Part shown: positions 9,155-18,228 of the stretch, one piece after another
Position numbering within the stretch: position 1 is the stretch's first letter
How the letters are laid out: each line of letters begins with the position of its first letter
Assembly (NCBI GenBank): GCA_022241785.1
Contig: JAKOMP010000002.1
Span: 280 to 58,539, forward strand
DNA length: 58,260 nt
Reading direction: 5' to 3'
Origin: Cyanocohniella sp. LLY
GTDB taxonomy: Bacteria; Cyanobacteriota; Cyanobacteriia; Cyanobacteriales; Nostocaceae
Position numbers and translations under genes: made by a program
Notes under the pieces: generated by a model
Told to the model about the DNA's origin: nothing
The model's database searches: none
What the model saw: only the letters and a program-made list of their open reading frames with translations

Positions 9155-9226
9155 GGGGCTAGAGACTAGAGACTAGGGATTGGGGATTGGGGATTGGGCA
9201 TTAAGCATTGGGCATTAGGGACTAGA
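9155..9226. repeat. Short tandemly repeated repetitive sequence (STRR)
   Basis: Runs of heptamers such as GGGGATT, GACTAGA and GGGCATT in tandem, typical of heterocystous cyanobacteria. Similar tracts lie at 14367-14394, 24703-24738, 43055-43084 and 54534-54573. Confidence 0.85.
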
Positions 9227-9254
9227 GAAATTTTTATTTAGCCTCTAACCCCTC

Positions 9255-9770
9255 TTATTCTTCATTATTAGCAGCCTCATCATAGTTGCTACTACGATAG
9301 GCTTCTGCTTTGGTACGACGATTTTCTTGCTTGAGTGCTTCTCTTTCTCGCAAAGTGAGCGGTGGTTTTTCAGTGATGGGTAACCGTTCAACTCGCTTCG
9401 TAGGTTTTGGACGTGTAAAGGATTTCCAAGCAGTTTGCACACCAACAAAAATACTACGTGTGCCTACTTGGACATTTTTGGCTTGCTTTTTGGCACCATC
9501 TAGGCTTTGGTCAACTTGCTTAACGACCTTACCTGCACTTTTTACGCCTTCACTAACATCATCAGTTAAATCTGTAATTTCTATCCCAGTTTTACGAATG
9601 GAATTTAAAGTAGGTGGTAACTCCCGTGAGAGAGTGTCAAATAGCTTTTCTGCACTGCGAGCAGCACGTGCTAACTCCTGCAAAGCGGGTATAGCCGCTA
9701 CCAAAACAGCAGTTAAACTAGCGGCGACTAGGAGTATAGACAGTCCCAACCAAAACAGGGGATCAATCAC
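9255..9770 (-). CDS. DUF948 domain-containing protein
   Basis: 171 residues with an N-terminal membrane helix (FWLGLSILLVAASLTAVLVA) and a long amphipathic helical region (residues 30-120) with the spaced polar/hydrophobic pattern of DUF948. A basic tail follows. The stop of the YtxH gene at 9782 lies 11 bp before this start, so the two are probably one operon. In other bacteria DUF948 and YtxH proteins often occur together and are linked to general stress. The exact role is unknown. Confidence 0.85.
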   Translation of the reverse strand: MIDPLFWLGLSILLVAASLTAVLVAAIPALQELARAARSAEKLFDTLSRELPPTLNSIRKTGIEITDLTDDVSEGVKSAGKVVKQVDQSLDGAKKQAKNVQVGTRSIFVGVQTAWKSFTRPKPTKRVERLPITEKPPLTLREREALKQENRRTKAEAYRSSNYDEAANNEE

Positions 9771-9781
9771 GGTTATTTCAT

Positions 9782-10132
9782 CTATGAGCGTTCTAATTGC
9801 TGGGAAAGGGGATCTGAGCCTTCTGGCGCTTGTCGCTGCTTCAAGATTTGGCTTTCGCGTTGGCTAGCATCTACACCAGCTGCGATCGCCTCTCGTAGTC
9901 TCTCCAATGTATCATCCCAGTTGCGTAGTGCGCTGGCAGATAAACGATCTGCCTGGATTTGCACACTTGTTGATAAATCTTCCGCCAATTCTGGGATAGC
10001 ATTCGCTGATTTTTGCAAAATTTTACGCGTTTCTCGCCCTGAACGTGGAGCTACAAGTAACCCGGTCAAAGCACCGATAGTTGCTCCTAGCATCATCCCA
10101 CCAATAAATACACCAGAACGGTTATTAGACAT
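9782..10132 (-). CDS. YtxH domain-containing protein
   Basis: 116 residues starting with a glycine-rich membrane segment (GVFIGGMMLGATIGALTGLL) followed by APRSGRETR, the hallmark of YtxH/gas-vesicle-like small stress proteins. The rest is helical and polar. It is the first gene of a probable two-gene operon with the DUF948 gene downstream. A purine-rich GGAG site lies just before the ATG. Confidence 0.88.
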   Translation of the reverse strand: MSNNRSGVFIGGMMLGATIGALTGLLVAPRSGRETRKILQKSANAIPELAEDLSTSVQIQADRLSASALRNWDDTLERLREAIAAGVDASQRESQILKQRQAPEGSDPLSQQLERS

Positions 10133-10225
10133 CTTATTGTTCCTCTCCTTACACCCATTTTAGGTGTGATTTCTCCCCTTGCAAGTCCCACATGATTTTA
10201 TCTAATTAATGTATTTTGACAATAT

Positions 10226-10319
10226 TAGGACTTACGCACTCGCCACGAAAAGTAAGGCTTTGAGATTGCTTCCTTACGGTCGCAATGACGGAAATACGTG
10301 GTTGGTTACGTAAGTCCTG
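10226..10319 (-). mobile_element. MITE copy B (94 bp)
   Basis: Ends AGGACTTACG/CGTAAGTCCT form perfect 10-bp inverted repeats. AATAT flanks both sides (10221-10225 and 10320-10324) as a 5-bp target duplication. It is inserted in the opposite orientation to copies A and C, two bases beyond the stop of the gene at 10326. Confidence 0.9.
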
Positions 10320-10325
10320 AATATA

Positions 10326-10679
10326 TCAACCCGAAATATTGTTTTTATTTGTTGACATCCTTTTTGCTGATCTTAACCTTGGTATACCAAAAGGGCGTCC
10401 CCAAAATCGTCGTCCGAAAAGTAGCAGGCTGATAATTTGACGTACTTGTAGAATTTGTAACTGTAGCCCTTGATTCCCCTGGCGCAGGTTATGAATTTTC
10501 TGCTGGCTAATATCAATCCTTTCAGGTGCTGTATAAAGGGCTGCATGGGCAGCACGTTCATAGGCAGATAATTTATCAGCTATTCGCCCTATTCGTCCCT
10601 TGAGTTTCCACATTTGCCAAGCGACAAAGAGTAGCACCAGTGAAATAAAGGTATTAATTACGACAACTGTCGTTACCAT
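10326..10679 (-). CDS. Small conserved cyanobacterial membrane-anchored protein
   Basis: 117 residues with an N-terminal membrane helix (TVVVINTFISLVLLFVAWQMW) and a helical polar region rich in Gln and Arg (ISQQKIHNLRQGNQGLQLQI). The end is basic. I do not recognise a family beyond a general likeness to coiled-coil anchor proteins. It lies upstream of, and in the same direction as, the YtxH/DUF948 pair, separated from it by a MITE. Confidence 0.65.
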   Translation of the reverse strand: MVTTVVVINTFISLVLLFVAWQMWKLKGRIGRIADKLSAYERAAHAALYTAPERIDISQQKIHNLRQGNQGLQLQILQVRQIISLLLFGRRFWGRPFGIPRLRSAKRMSTNKNNISG

Positions 10680-10944
10680 TGCTGACCTTGACTAGCTTGA
10701 GCCTTCAGAAATTGTGATTGATTGCTTTGACAAAGTTCTGACTTGATCATAGCGACAGCACCTGAGTGTAAAATCGTCAGTTAGTTATCACAAATGGTTT
10801 TTTGTCCCTCATTTCACCATCTTCCCATTTTTTCATCCCTTCTGTCTCTAATTTCAGTTGCCAGATCCTGGTTATCGAGCTAGTGTGGAGAGTTGCTATT
10901 GCTGTTGGCGTAGTAATTTCTCTTAGTGTCTTCAGATAACTCGA

Positions 10945-13900
10945 ATGATGATTGAGCTTGGTTCACTGGTGCAGTCCCAGAGCAACTATTTGGGAATAGG
11001 AAAAGTTACTGAAATATCTCATCCTGATGTCAGCGTTGAGTATTTTTGCTCAGGAGGGCAGCGCCTCCAAAAAACTTTACCTTTAGATTCGCTGTCTCAA
11101 GTCAGGCTTCAGCCGCAAACTCGTTGCTTTATTAATTCACCCAACCAGGATACATGGATCATTGGCAGAATTTGTGCCTGGGATGAAGATACAGAGATGT
11201 ATCAAATTGATTTACCTGATAAGAAAAGCACAATTGCAACTGAGCAAGAAATTTACGTTCGTTGTAACATACCTATTTCTGACCCCATTGAAACCTTGGC
11301 AATGAAGGGTCATGAAACGCCTTACTTCCACGATAAAAGACTGGCTTTCGTCAAAAGCCTAATTCAGCAACGTGCCATGAGTCGCGGTATGAGAGGGCTA
11401 ATTTCGGCAAATATTGATCTTTATCCACATCAAGTCGAAGTTGTCCGGCGGGTACTAGAAGACCCAATTCAACGCTATTTGTTAGCAGATGAGGTAGGAC
11501 TAGGAAAAACTATTGAAGCAGGTGTACTCCTCCGACAATACCTGCTAGATGAACCAAAAAAAGGTGCGGTGGTATTAGTTCCACAATATTTGCTGCCACA
11601 GTGGCGAACTGAGTTAGAAAATAAATTTTATATTTCCCATTTTGGTAAACGGGTGGTGGTACTGGCGGTTGAGGATATTCACCGCATTAACCCGAAGGCG
11701 AATATTGGCTGTTTAATCGTGGATGAAGCTCACCACATTGCGGCGATGGCCACTTCTAGAGATGCAGCAGTGCGTCAGCGTTTTGAGTCTTGTAAAACTC
11801 TGGCACATAAAAGCGATCGCTTGTTTTTATTATCGGCTAATCCGGTTTTCAATCACGAGCAGAATTTCCTCGCAATGCTGCATCTACTCGACCCTAAAAC
11901 CTATCAACTGCATGATTTGGCAGGTTTTCATGCCAGAGTGGAAAATTGCCAGGAAATTGGCAGCATACTCCTTTCGTTGAGGGAAGGCGCAAGTACTAGT
12001 GTTTTGCAAACTCACCTCAAGCAACTACGAAGTTTGTTGGCTGAAGATGAGTATCTAATGAATCTGGCGGACAATTTGGCAAAATGTTTATCAGCCAAGT
12101 CTACTGATACAGATGCCAGTATCCGCGAAATTCGTACCCACATCAGCGAAACATATCGCCTACACCACCGAATTCTGCGTAACCGTCGCGCTGCGGTAGA
12201 AGATGTGATCTTTGATCGGGATGTGACACCCAAAGAAGAATATGATTTAGACGAGCGATCGCTTGATATTCACGAAATCCTGGAACAATGGCGTAGTGTC
12301 GCCCCTAAAGAAAATCAATATCAGCGTATTTTTCTGTTATTATTCTTAGCGGCTGGTACTTGGTTAGGGATTTTAGAACAGGTAGTTACTGCACGTGTCA
12401 GCGGTAAACCCCATAATCAACTCATCCCCGAATTCAAAGAAGAAGATATTCGCCTATTGACAGCAACTCCTAAATTTTCAGGAGAAGAAGAGATTTTACA
12501 ATCTTTGCTCAAAATTATTCGTCAGCCTGTGGAAGATGGAGAACGCACAGAAAATTTACAAACAGTACTGCTAAATCAGTTAGCTACCTACTTCAAAATT
12601 TCCCCAACTATTCGCAGAAATAAGCAAGAATTACTCACAAGAATAGAGCATAGAATCCGCCGACCAATTCCTGGTGATATTCTGCCGAAAATTGTTGTAT
12701 TTACCAGTTTTACCCAATCATGTACAGCAATTGTCCAATGTTTATCTCGTAGCTTCGGAGAAGAGACAGTTGCTAGCCATCAATTAGGGGAAAAACGCGA
12801 AAAAGTTGAGGAAAGTTTAACTAGATTCCAGAATAACCCCAACTGCTTTATTTTGGTATGCGATCGCTCTGGAGAAGAAGGGCTAAATCTCCAGTTAGCA
12901 GATTGTCTAGTTCACTTTGATCTGCCTTGGTCGCCTAATCAATTAGAACAAAGAATCGGCAGATTTGACCGCATTGGCAGCAAAATTGGTATTCAATCTT
13001 CGGCATTAATTGGCCCCTACTTGGAAGATAGCTTGCATAATGCTTGGTATCAACTTTTGAAAAATGGCTTTGGCATCTTTGAGCAATCAATTGCTAGTCT
13101 ACAGTTTTATGTAGATGAAAAACTGACAGAGTTAGAAACAGCTTTATTTCAATCAAGTGCTGCGGGATTGTTAGCCATGATTGAGCCTATTAAGCAACAA
13201 ATCACTGCCGAAACAGTGAAACTTAGTGAACAGACTGCTCTCGATGAAATTGATATTCTCGATGAAGGTACTACTCAGTATTTTCAAGACCTTGATGATT
13301 ATGATGCTTGCCATGTAGACATGAAACAAGCAACTGAAGGCTGGGTCTGTGATGCACTGGGATTTAAATCAGCTATTAATCCCAATTCCCAAGAAATTAA
13401 GCGTTATCAACCAACAACGCGCACTTTAGTTTCTGTAGATGAGTTAAAAACTCACTTTGCTAATAATCATACAGACCAATTTGGCACTTATAACCGCAGA
13501 GTTGCCAACCAAAATCCTGGTACCAAAATATTCCGCATTGGGGAAGGATTGATAGAAGCACTTGTGAGCTATATCAATTGGGATGACAGAGGTAAAGCCT
13601 TTGCTGTGTGGCGTACCGATGAATCTTGGGATGCTGCACCAGGTAAGGAGTGGTTTGGCTTCCGACTTAACTATCTAGTGGAAACAAATTTAGAACTGGC
13701 TAAGAAAGTTTTAACCACTCACCAACTAGATAATTCTCAAGCTAAAATTTTGCAGCGGCGCGTCGATGGTTTATTTGCTCCCATCATCGAAACTATCTTT
13801 ATTGATGGTCGCAGTGATGCCATGAGCATTGTTGAAGATGATTTACTCTTAAATATTCTGCAACGTCCATATAAAGATAGAAACAATGATAGATGTAGAG

Positions 13901-14250
13901 ATTACAATCTAGCCAAAGAACGCTTAGGCATTATTGATGATTTTGTTGAGCCTAGTAATTGGAAAAGTTTTTGTCATCAAGTGCGTAGCAATTCTGAAAA
14001 ATTACTGGCCAATCGTCCTGATTTTATTAACTTACACGAACAATGCGCTAAAGTTGCCCAGCAGAAATTAAACAAAAGAGTAGAGCAATTGCGCCTACGT
14101 CTAAATCGTCAACCAGGGGATTCTGCACTGGCTGAAGAATTACAACTAGAAACTGCTTTGAGTGCAGCTATTTTAGAAGGAATCCACCAGCCTTTGATTC
14201 GGCTTGATTCTGTTGGTTTTATCATTGTATCCGGGCGATCGCCCATGTAG
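10945..14250 (+). CDS. SNF2-family helicase/ATPase, DpdE-like (RapA-like)
   Basis: 1101-residue superfamily 2 ATPase. An N-terminal Tudor/KOW-like region (residues 5-60, GSLVQSQSNYLGIGKVTEI) precedes the SNF2 core: Walker A ADEVGLGKTIEAG (GLGKT 185-189), DEAHH (260-264), motif III LFLLSANP, then the second RecA domain with IVVFTSF, GEEGLNLQ (about 642) and the arginine-finger motif QRIGRFDRIG (about 669-678). The long C-terminal region (720-1101) is helical without a recognised nuclease motif. RapA and DpdE share this layout. DpdE belongs to the dpd system that puts 7-deazaguanine into DNA. No dpdA, B, C or D gene is in the window, so this is an orphan. ATG ATG at the start leaves one codon of doubt. 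Confidence 0.8.
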   Translation: MMIELGSLVQSQSNYLGIGKVTEISHPDVSVEYFCSGGQRLQKTLPLDSLSQVRLQPQTRCFINSPNQDTWIIGRICAWDEDTEMYQIDLPDKKSTIATEQEIYVRCNIPISDPIETLAMKGHETPYFHDKRLAFVKSLIQQRAMSRGMRGLISANIDLYPHQVEVVRRVLEDPIQRYLLADEVGLGKTIEAGVLLRQYLLDEPKKGAVVLVPQYLLPQWRTELENKFYISHFGKRVVVLAVEDIHRINPKANIGCLIVDEAHHIAAMATSRDAAVRQRFESCKTLAHKSDRLFLLSANPVFNHEQNFLAMLHLLDPKTYQLHDLAGFHARVENCQEIGSILLSLREGASTSVLQTHLKQLRSLLAEDEYLMNLADNLAKCLSAKSTDTDASIREIRTHISETYRLHHRILRNRRAAVEDVIFDRDVTPKEEYDLDERSLDIHEILEQWRSVAPKENQYQRIFLLLFLAAGTWLGILEQVVTARVSGKPHNQLIPEFKEEDIRLLTATPKFSGEEEILQSLLKIIRQPVEDGERTENLQTVLLNQLATYFKISPTIRRNKQELLTRIEHRIRRPIPGDILPKIVVFTSFTQSCTAIVQCLSRSFGEETVASHQLGEKREKVEESLTRFQNNPNCFILVCDRSGEEGLNLQLADCLVHFDLPWSPNQLEQRIGRFDRIGSKIGIQSSALIGPYLEDSLHNAWYQLLKNGFGIFEQSIASLQFYVDEKLTELETALFQSSAAGLLAMIEPIKQQITAETVKLSEQTALDEIDILDEGTTQYFQDLDDYDACHVDMKQATEGWVCDALGFKSAINPNSQEIKRYQPTTRTLVSVDELKTHFANNHTDQFGTYNRRVANQNPGTKIFRIGEGLIEALVSYINWDDRGKAFAVWRTDESWDAAPGKEWFGFRLNYLVETNLELAKKVLTTHQLDNSQAKILQRRVDGLFAPIIETIFIDGRSDAMSIVEDDLLLNILQRPYKDRNNDRCRDYNLAKERLGIIDDFVEPSNWKSFCHQVRSNSEKLLANRPDFINLHEQCAKVAQQKLNKRVEQLRLRLNRQPGDSALAEELQLETALSAAILEGIHQPLIRLDSVGFIIVSGRSPM

Positions 14251-14260
14251 TAAATAGGGT

Positions 14261-14354
14261 CAGGACTTACGTAACCAACCACGTATTTTCGTCATTGCGA
14301 CCGTAGGGAAGCAATCTCAAAGCCTTGATTTTCGTAGCGAGTGCGTAAGTCCTA
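14261..14354 (+). mobile_element. MITE copy C (94 bp)
   Basis: Perfect 10-bp terminal inverted repeats AGGACTTACG/CGTAAGTCCT. AGGGT flanks both sides (14256-14260 and 14355-14359). It begins 11 bases after the stop of the SNF2 helicase gene and differs from copy A at about four positions. Confidence 0.9.
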
Positions 14355-14366
14355 AGGGTTTCTCAG

Positions 14367-14394
14367 TTAGGGGCTAGGGGCTAGGGGTTAGAGA
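14367..14394. repeat. STRR heptamer tract
   Basis: Three tandem GGGGCTA-type heptamers directly after MITE copy C. Confidence 0.7.
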
Positions 14395-14426
14395 TAATAG
14401 CGACTTTTTCCCATCTCCCCTACTCC

Positions 14427-15167
14427 CTAATTTGCAAACACCCGTTCCCAGAATGTTACTATTTCCGACCAAGCAGCAGTAGCCGCCACCGCATCGTAGC
14501 GATAACCGTCATCGCGCATGAAGGTGTGTTCTGCTTCATACAACAGAACTTTGTGGGGTACGCCAGCACTCTCCAGGGATTGAATTAAAGTTTGACGATC
14601 ATTTTCGGGGATGTGGGGGTCAAGAGTACCAAACACCATCAGCATTTCACCTTTGATTTCATTCACCCGGTGGATTGTGTCGGCTATTCCCTGACCTAAT
14701 TTCCCACTGGGAATACCAGTAGGGTAACAACAAACTGCTGCCTTAATTTCGTTTTGAAAAGCTGCTCTAAAAGCTAGATGTCCACCAATACAAAAACCTA
14801 AAGTGCCAATTTTTTCTGGAGAAATGGAACTTTCTGCTTGCAAAAATTCAATCACAGCCCGACAATCAGCATCATGACCAGCTATGAGAGTTCGCCGCGC
14901 ATCATCATTACCCCGCATTCTCCCCAAATCGTCTGGTTCAATAACTGAACCAACTAACTCAAGGCGATGAAAAATCTCTGGTGCAGCTACTACATAGCCA
15001 TGTCCTGCTAAATAGTTAGCTAACCGAATCATCGGACTACCTAATTGATAAATATCGCTATAAAACACAATGCCTGGGTAATTGCCGACAGGTTTGGGAG
15101 ATGCTACATAAACACGCATTAAACTGTCGTCTACTCTTAATTCGACATTCCGTTGAGTAATTTGCAT
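14427..15167 (-). CDS. Dienelactone hydrolase family protein
   Basis: Alpha/beta hydrolase of 246 residues. The cysteine nucleophile elbow GFCIGG places Cys126, with Asp183 (GTLDPH) and His214 (EAEHTF) completing the Cys-Asp-His triad of this family. Dienelactone hydrolases cleave cyclic enol-lactones, but many bacterial members have unknown substrates. There is no catechol-degradation gene nearby, so the substrate here is open. It sits between dpdE-like and queD genes on the opposite strand and is likely monocistronic. Confidence 0.92.
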   Translation of the reverse strand: MQITQRNVELRVDDSLMRVYVASPKPVGNYPGIVFYSDIYQLGSPMIRLANYLAGHGYVVAAPEIFHRLELVGSVIEPDDLGRMRGNDDARRTLIAGHDADCRAVIEFLQAESSISPEKIGTLGFCIGGHLAFRAAFQNEIKAAVCCYPTGIPSGKLGQGIADTIHRVNEIKGEMLMVFGTLDPHIPENDRQTLIQSLESAGVPHKVLLYEAEHTFMRDDGYRYDAVAATAAWSEIVTFWERVFAN

Positions 15168-15426
15168 TTTTTATCTCCAAATTAATGGTGTAACGCGTTC
15201 ATGCACACCTTTGATTATTTCTCTTATTCTTCTTTAGCGATTTATATTAATATACTTTTTTATAATGTATTTAGTTCGGCTGCAAAACCTTTTCTAACTT
15301 TCATTGAGGTTTTTAGCAAAAAACATGAATTTAATCTAAAATTACTTGGCAAAACCTTGAAGTTAGCTGTAATGATATAAGTAAGATAAAAATTTATTTA
15401 ATAATTAGTTACAAGGTGATATTCAT

Positions 15427-15813
15427 ATGCCTAAATGGAAACTAGTAACAGAATTCACATTTAATAGCGCTCATTACATAAAAGATTACAATGGTCCTTG
15501 TGGTCGGATGCATGGACATAATTATACAGTCCACATTGAGGCCATATCGACACAGCTACACTCTTCAGATTATTGTCCCCATCCAGTGATGGTAGCTGAT
15601 TTTAAAACTTTACGCTGGGCTAAACAAGATGTGACTAAAGGAGGACTTGACCACTGTGTTCTCAATGAAGTTATGCCTAGTGAGTACGAAACTACTGCGG
15701 AAATGATTGCCCAATATATTCATGATGAAACTAAAAAACGGATACCTCCAGATGTACAGCTAAAAGTACATGTTTCCGAAACACCTAATAGTTGGGTAGA
15801 ATATGAAGAATAA
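15427..15813 (+). CDS. queD: 6-carboxytetrahydropterin synthase (QueD)
   Basis: Converts dihydroneopterin triphosphate to 6-carboxytetrahydropterin on the way to preQ0 and queuosine. Zinc ligands His16, His29 and His31 (MHGH), catalytic Cys25, the LDH pair Asp75/His76 and Glu118 (SETP) are all present in a 128-residue protein. An AAGGTGAT ribosome site precedes the ATG. No preQ1 riboswitch is evident. It lies 1.2 kb from the DpdE-like gene; both connect to 7-deazaguanine chemistry, but queD is common in cyanobacteria without any dpd system. Confidence 0.92.
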   Translation: MPKWKLVTEFTFNSAHYIKDYNGPCGRMHGHNYTVHIEAISTQLHSSDYCPHPVMVADFKTLRWAKQDVTKGGLDHCVLNEVMPSEYETTAEMIAQYIHDETKKRIPPDVQLKVHVSETPNSWVEYEE

Positions 15814-15956
15814 AAAAGTAATCAAAGCAGTTTGCGTTGTCAGTTTCATACAGAAAAACTGCCTTATTGTTGTCTTTAAAGGCAATTTAACATACTAAAA
15901 CTAAAGATTTTACTTCTATCATACCGAGATAAGTAGAACCGGTTAAATAATTAAAA

Positions 15957-16065
15957 GTTTGTAGTGAGTTAGCGCGGTCTTGGGGGTCTCCTCCATGAGC
16001 GACTAACGAACTCGAAGAGTGAGAACTTTAGTTCTCAAATCAGGACTAAAGTCCTGACTACAAAC
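15957..16065. repeat. 109-bp palindromic repeat, possible second MITE type
   Basis: It begins GTTTGTAGT and ends ACTACAAAC (9-bp inverted termini). Internally it has two perfect palindromes, GAGAACTTTAGTTCTC and TCAGGACTAAAGTCCTGA. No coding potential. The rest of the 15814-16482 spacer is AT-rich with nothing further that I can name. Confidence 0.6.
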
Positions 16066-16482
16066 TAATTTTCAGTAAATTTACATTACTTTACATAGCT
16101 TTGTTTTTTCAAGTCGTTTTACTTAAACATAAGAATTAGATTTGATGTTTGTTGGCAGAGCCTAATTTACTATTGCCTTCAAAGTGGAGTGCTACTTGCT
16201 AATACGTTCTTGTAGAGTTAAGATTTGGTTAATAAATAGTTATTCTTTTAGCTAATTCATTAAAGTAATTTTTAATTACAATCGCCACATAACAAAAAGT
16301 AACTTAGTAAATTTTTATTAATTTGTAAATGTAGTAATTTAATGCTTAAACTTCATAAAGATATAAATCTCTCTATTAAGTTTTTAATAATACTTATCTC
16401 AGCTTGTACATTTTGGTCGTAAGTTGTCACCAGAATTGTGTAATCTGAAAAGAGCTAAGCTAATGATTAAATTGAGGTCTTA

Positions 16483-16698
16483 ATGACTCCTAAGATGCTG
16501 CGTCAGCTTTGGTCTGTGGTTGAAAGTTCCCAAACCAAGACACTTTTGCAAATGGACGATGCTAGCTTGGTAAAATGGCTGGTAAAACAAACTACAACTC
16601 AAGCGTTGTTAGATCCCAAAGAAACTGATTTTCTCAGTGACTACATTCAATCTCGGCTCTCACTCATACGTGATCTTGCTGATGAACGCCAGTGTTAA
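16483..16698 (+). CDS. Small conserved cyanobacterial protein
   Basis: 71 residues, entirely helical by composition, with an LxxLVKWLVKQ amphipathic segment and DFLSDYIQSRLSLIRDLA near the end. The pattern of acidic and hydrophobic residues looks like a real folded protein, and I recall similar short proteins in other filamentous cyanobacteria. No function known to me. It is alone, convergent with ribD. Confidence 0.6.
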   Translation: MTPKMLRQLWSVVESSQTKTLLQMDDASLVKWLVKQTTTQALLDPKETDFLSDYIQSRLSLIRDLADERQC

Positions 16699-16759
16699 TA
16701 GCAATCAATTCACCTGAGTCCACAGTCAATAGCAATAACTATTGGCTATGAACTATTGA

Positions 16760-18013
16760 TTATGGGGTTCTTTGAGGTAAATAACCTTCAACCAAGCAAT
16801 CAGAACCCACAACACGCCAACGAACTCGTTCTAAGGGCAAAGCTTCTGTCATAGTGGTAAAACCCAAGTCACCTACAGGTGTAGGAGCATGACTACCACC
16901 AATGATTTTAGGAGCAATAAAAGCCAGAATTTTTTGTACAGCACCTTGAGCGATCGCACTGGCGGCTAAAGTACCACCACACTCCCACAGTACACTACAA
17001 AAACCCCGCTCATATAAATGTGCCATTACCAAGTCTGGTGTCAGGGATGCTAATTCCAGCACCTCAACCCCCTGTTTGATCAAGAAGTCTTGCAACTCAG
17101 GAGAGCTGCCCTTCTGTGTCAACACCAAAGTAGGAGCCTCCGCAGTTTGCCACAAACGCGCATCTTCAGGCAAGTTGAGATGACGACTCATCACCACCCT
17201 TAGGGGATTATGCGCTCCCACCTGATGACTCGTTAAGTAAGGATTATCTTTTCGGACTGTATTCCCACCGACAATTATGGCATCACACGCCGCCCGTAGT
17301 TGATGAACTTCACTGCGGGCATCTTGGTTTGTCACCCAAGCACTATGACCAGAGGTAGTAGCAATTTTGCCATCTAAAGTCATGGCATATTTCAAAATTC
17401 CCAAAGGTCTTTTATGCAGAATCCGATGCACAAAACCTTCATTTAGCTGCTGACAGGCTTCGGCTTCTACTCCTACCAGTACCTCTACCCCAGCAGCACG
17501 TAAACGGGCAATACCACCGCCAGCCACCAAAGGATTGGGGTCAACCATACCCACTACCACCCTGGCCACACCAGCTGCTATTAACGCTTCCGAACAAGGG
17601 GGAGTACGTCCGTGGTGATTACAAGGTTCTAAATTGACATAAACTGTCGCCCCACAAGCTCGATTTTCCTGGTTCGAGTCCGTACCCACACCCGCTGCTT
17701 TCAAGGCAAAAACTTCTGCATGAGGTTCACCAGCACGGGGATGAAACCCTTCCCCGACAATTTCCCCATCTTTAACAACCACAGCCCCCACTAGTGGATT
17801 CGGTGAAGTTCGCCCCAACGCACGGCGAGCCAGAGCTAAACACCGTTGCATCATAGCCCGGTCAAAGTCACTGCCTACCCCCTGTGTTGTGGGTAAATCA
17901 GATTCAACAGGCGATCGCAATATATGCCCATTTTCCTGAGTGTAATTGGGTAGAGATGCATCTGCTTGAGCAACCACTGGGAAATTATCCATAATTTTGG
18001 GCGGTACTATCAA
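16760..18013 (-). CDS. ribD: Bifunctional riboflavin biosynthesis protein RibD
   Basis: Two domains act in series in flavin synthesis. The N-terminal deaminase acts on the diaminohydroxyphosphoribosylaminopyrimidine intermediate and has zinc motif HAE (98-100) with PCNHHGRTPPC (Cys130 and Cys139). The C-terminal NADPH-dependent reductase begins near residue 200 (RPLGILKYAMTLDGKIAT). The N-terminal 50 residues are unlike the family, so the true start may be internal, for example ATG 17992 or the MMQRC methionines. Monocistronic. Confidence 0.95.
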   Translation of the reverse strand: MIVPPKIMDNFPVVAQADASLPNYTQENGHILRSPVESDLPTTQGVGSDFDRAMMQRCLALARRALGRTSPNPLVGAVVVKDGEIVGEGFHPRAGEPHAEVFALKAAGVGTDSNQENRACGATVYVNLEPCNHHGRTPPCSEALIAAGVARVVVGMVDPNPLVAGGGIARLRAAGVEVLVGVEAEACQQLNEGFVHRILHKRPLGILKYAMTLDGKIATTSGHSAWVTNQDARSEVHQLRAACDAIIVGGNTVRKDNPYLTSHQVGAHNPLRVVMSRHLNLPEDARLWQTAEAPTLVLTQKGSSPELQDFLIKQGVEVLELASLTPDLVMAHLYERGFCSVLWECGGTLAASAIAQGAVQKILAFIAPKIIGGSHAPTPVGDLGFTTMTEALPLERVRWRVVGSDCLVEGYLPQRTP

Positions 18014-18228
18014 TATTTTGCACGCTAGCTGCTGTTGTCGTCATACTTCAGCAGTCATATCCAGGCGTTAGAGTTTGTTATTGAGTATCTTACTCAACTC
18101 TAGCTTGAATCAATATTGCCAGTACTTACCCAAATTCTAGAAAAATTTAGCAGTGCAAGTGGGAATAAGGGGAAGATGAAAAACAAAGATTTTGGTACTC
18201 ATGGAAAGTCTTCCCCCCTGCCTCTTCC

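Noticed and set aside
9310-9867. A 185-codon frame on the plus strand opposite the DUF948 gene
   Set aside because: Antisense shadow of two real minus-strand genes that have clear family features.
15180-15426. preQ1 riboswitch before queD
   Set aside because: No conserved aptamer core could be recognised in the leader.
10945-15813. A complete dpd 7-deazaguanine DNA-modification system
   Set aside because: Only a DpdE-like helicase and a general queD are present; dpdA and other core genes are missing from the window.
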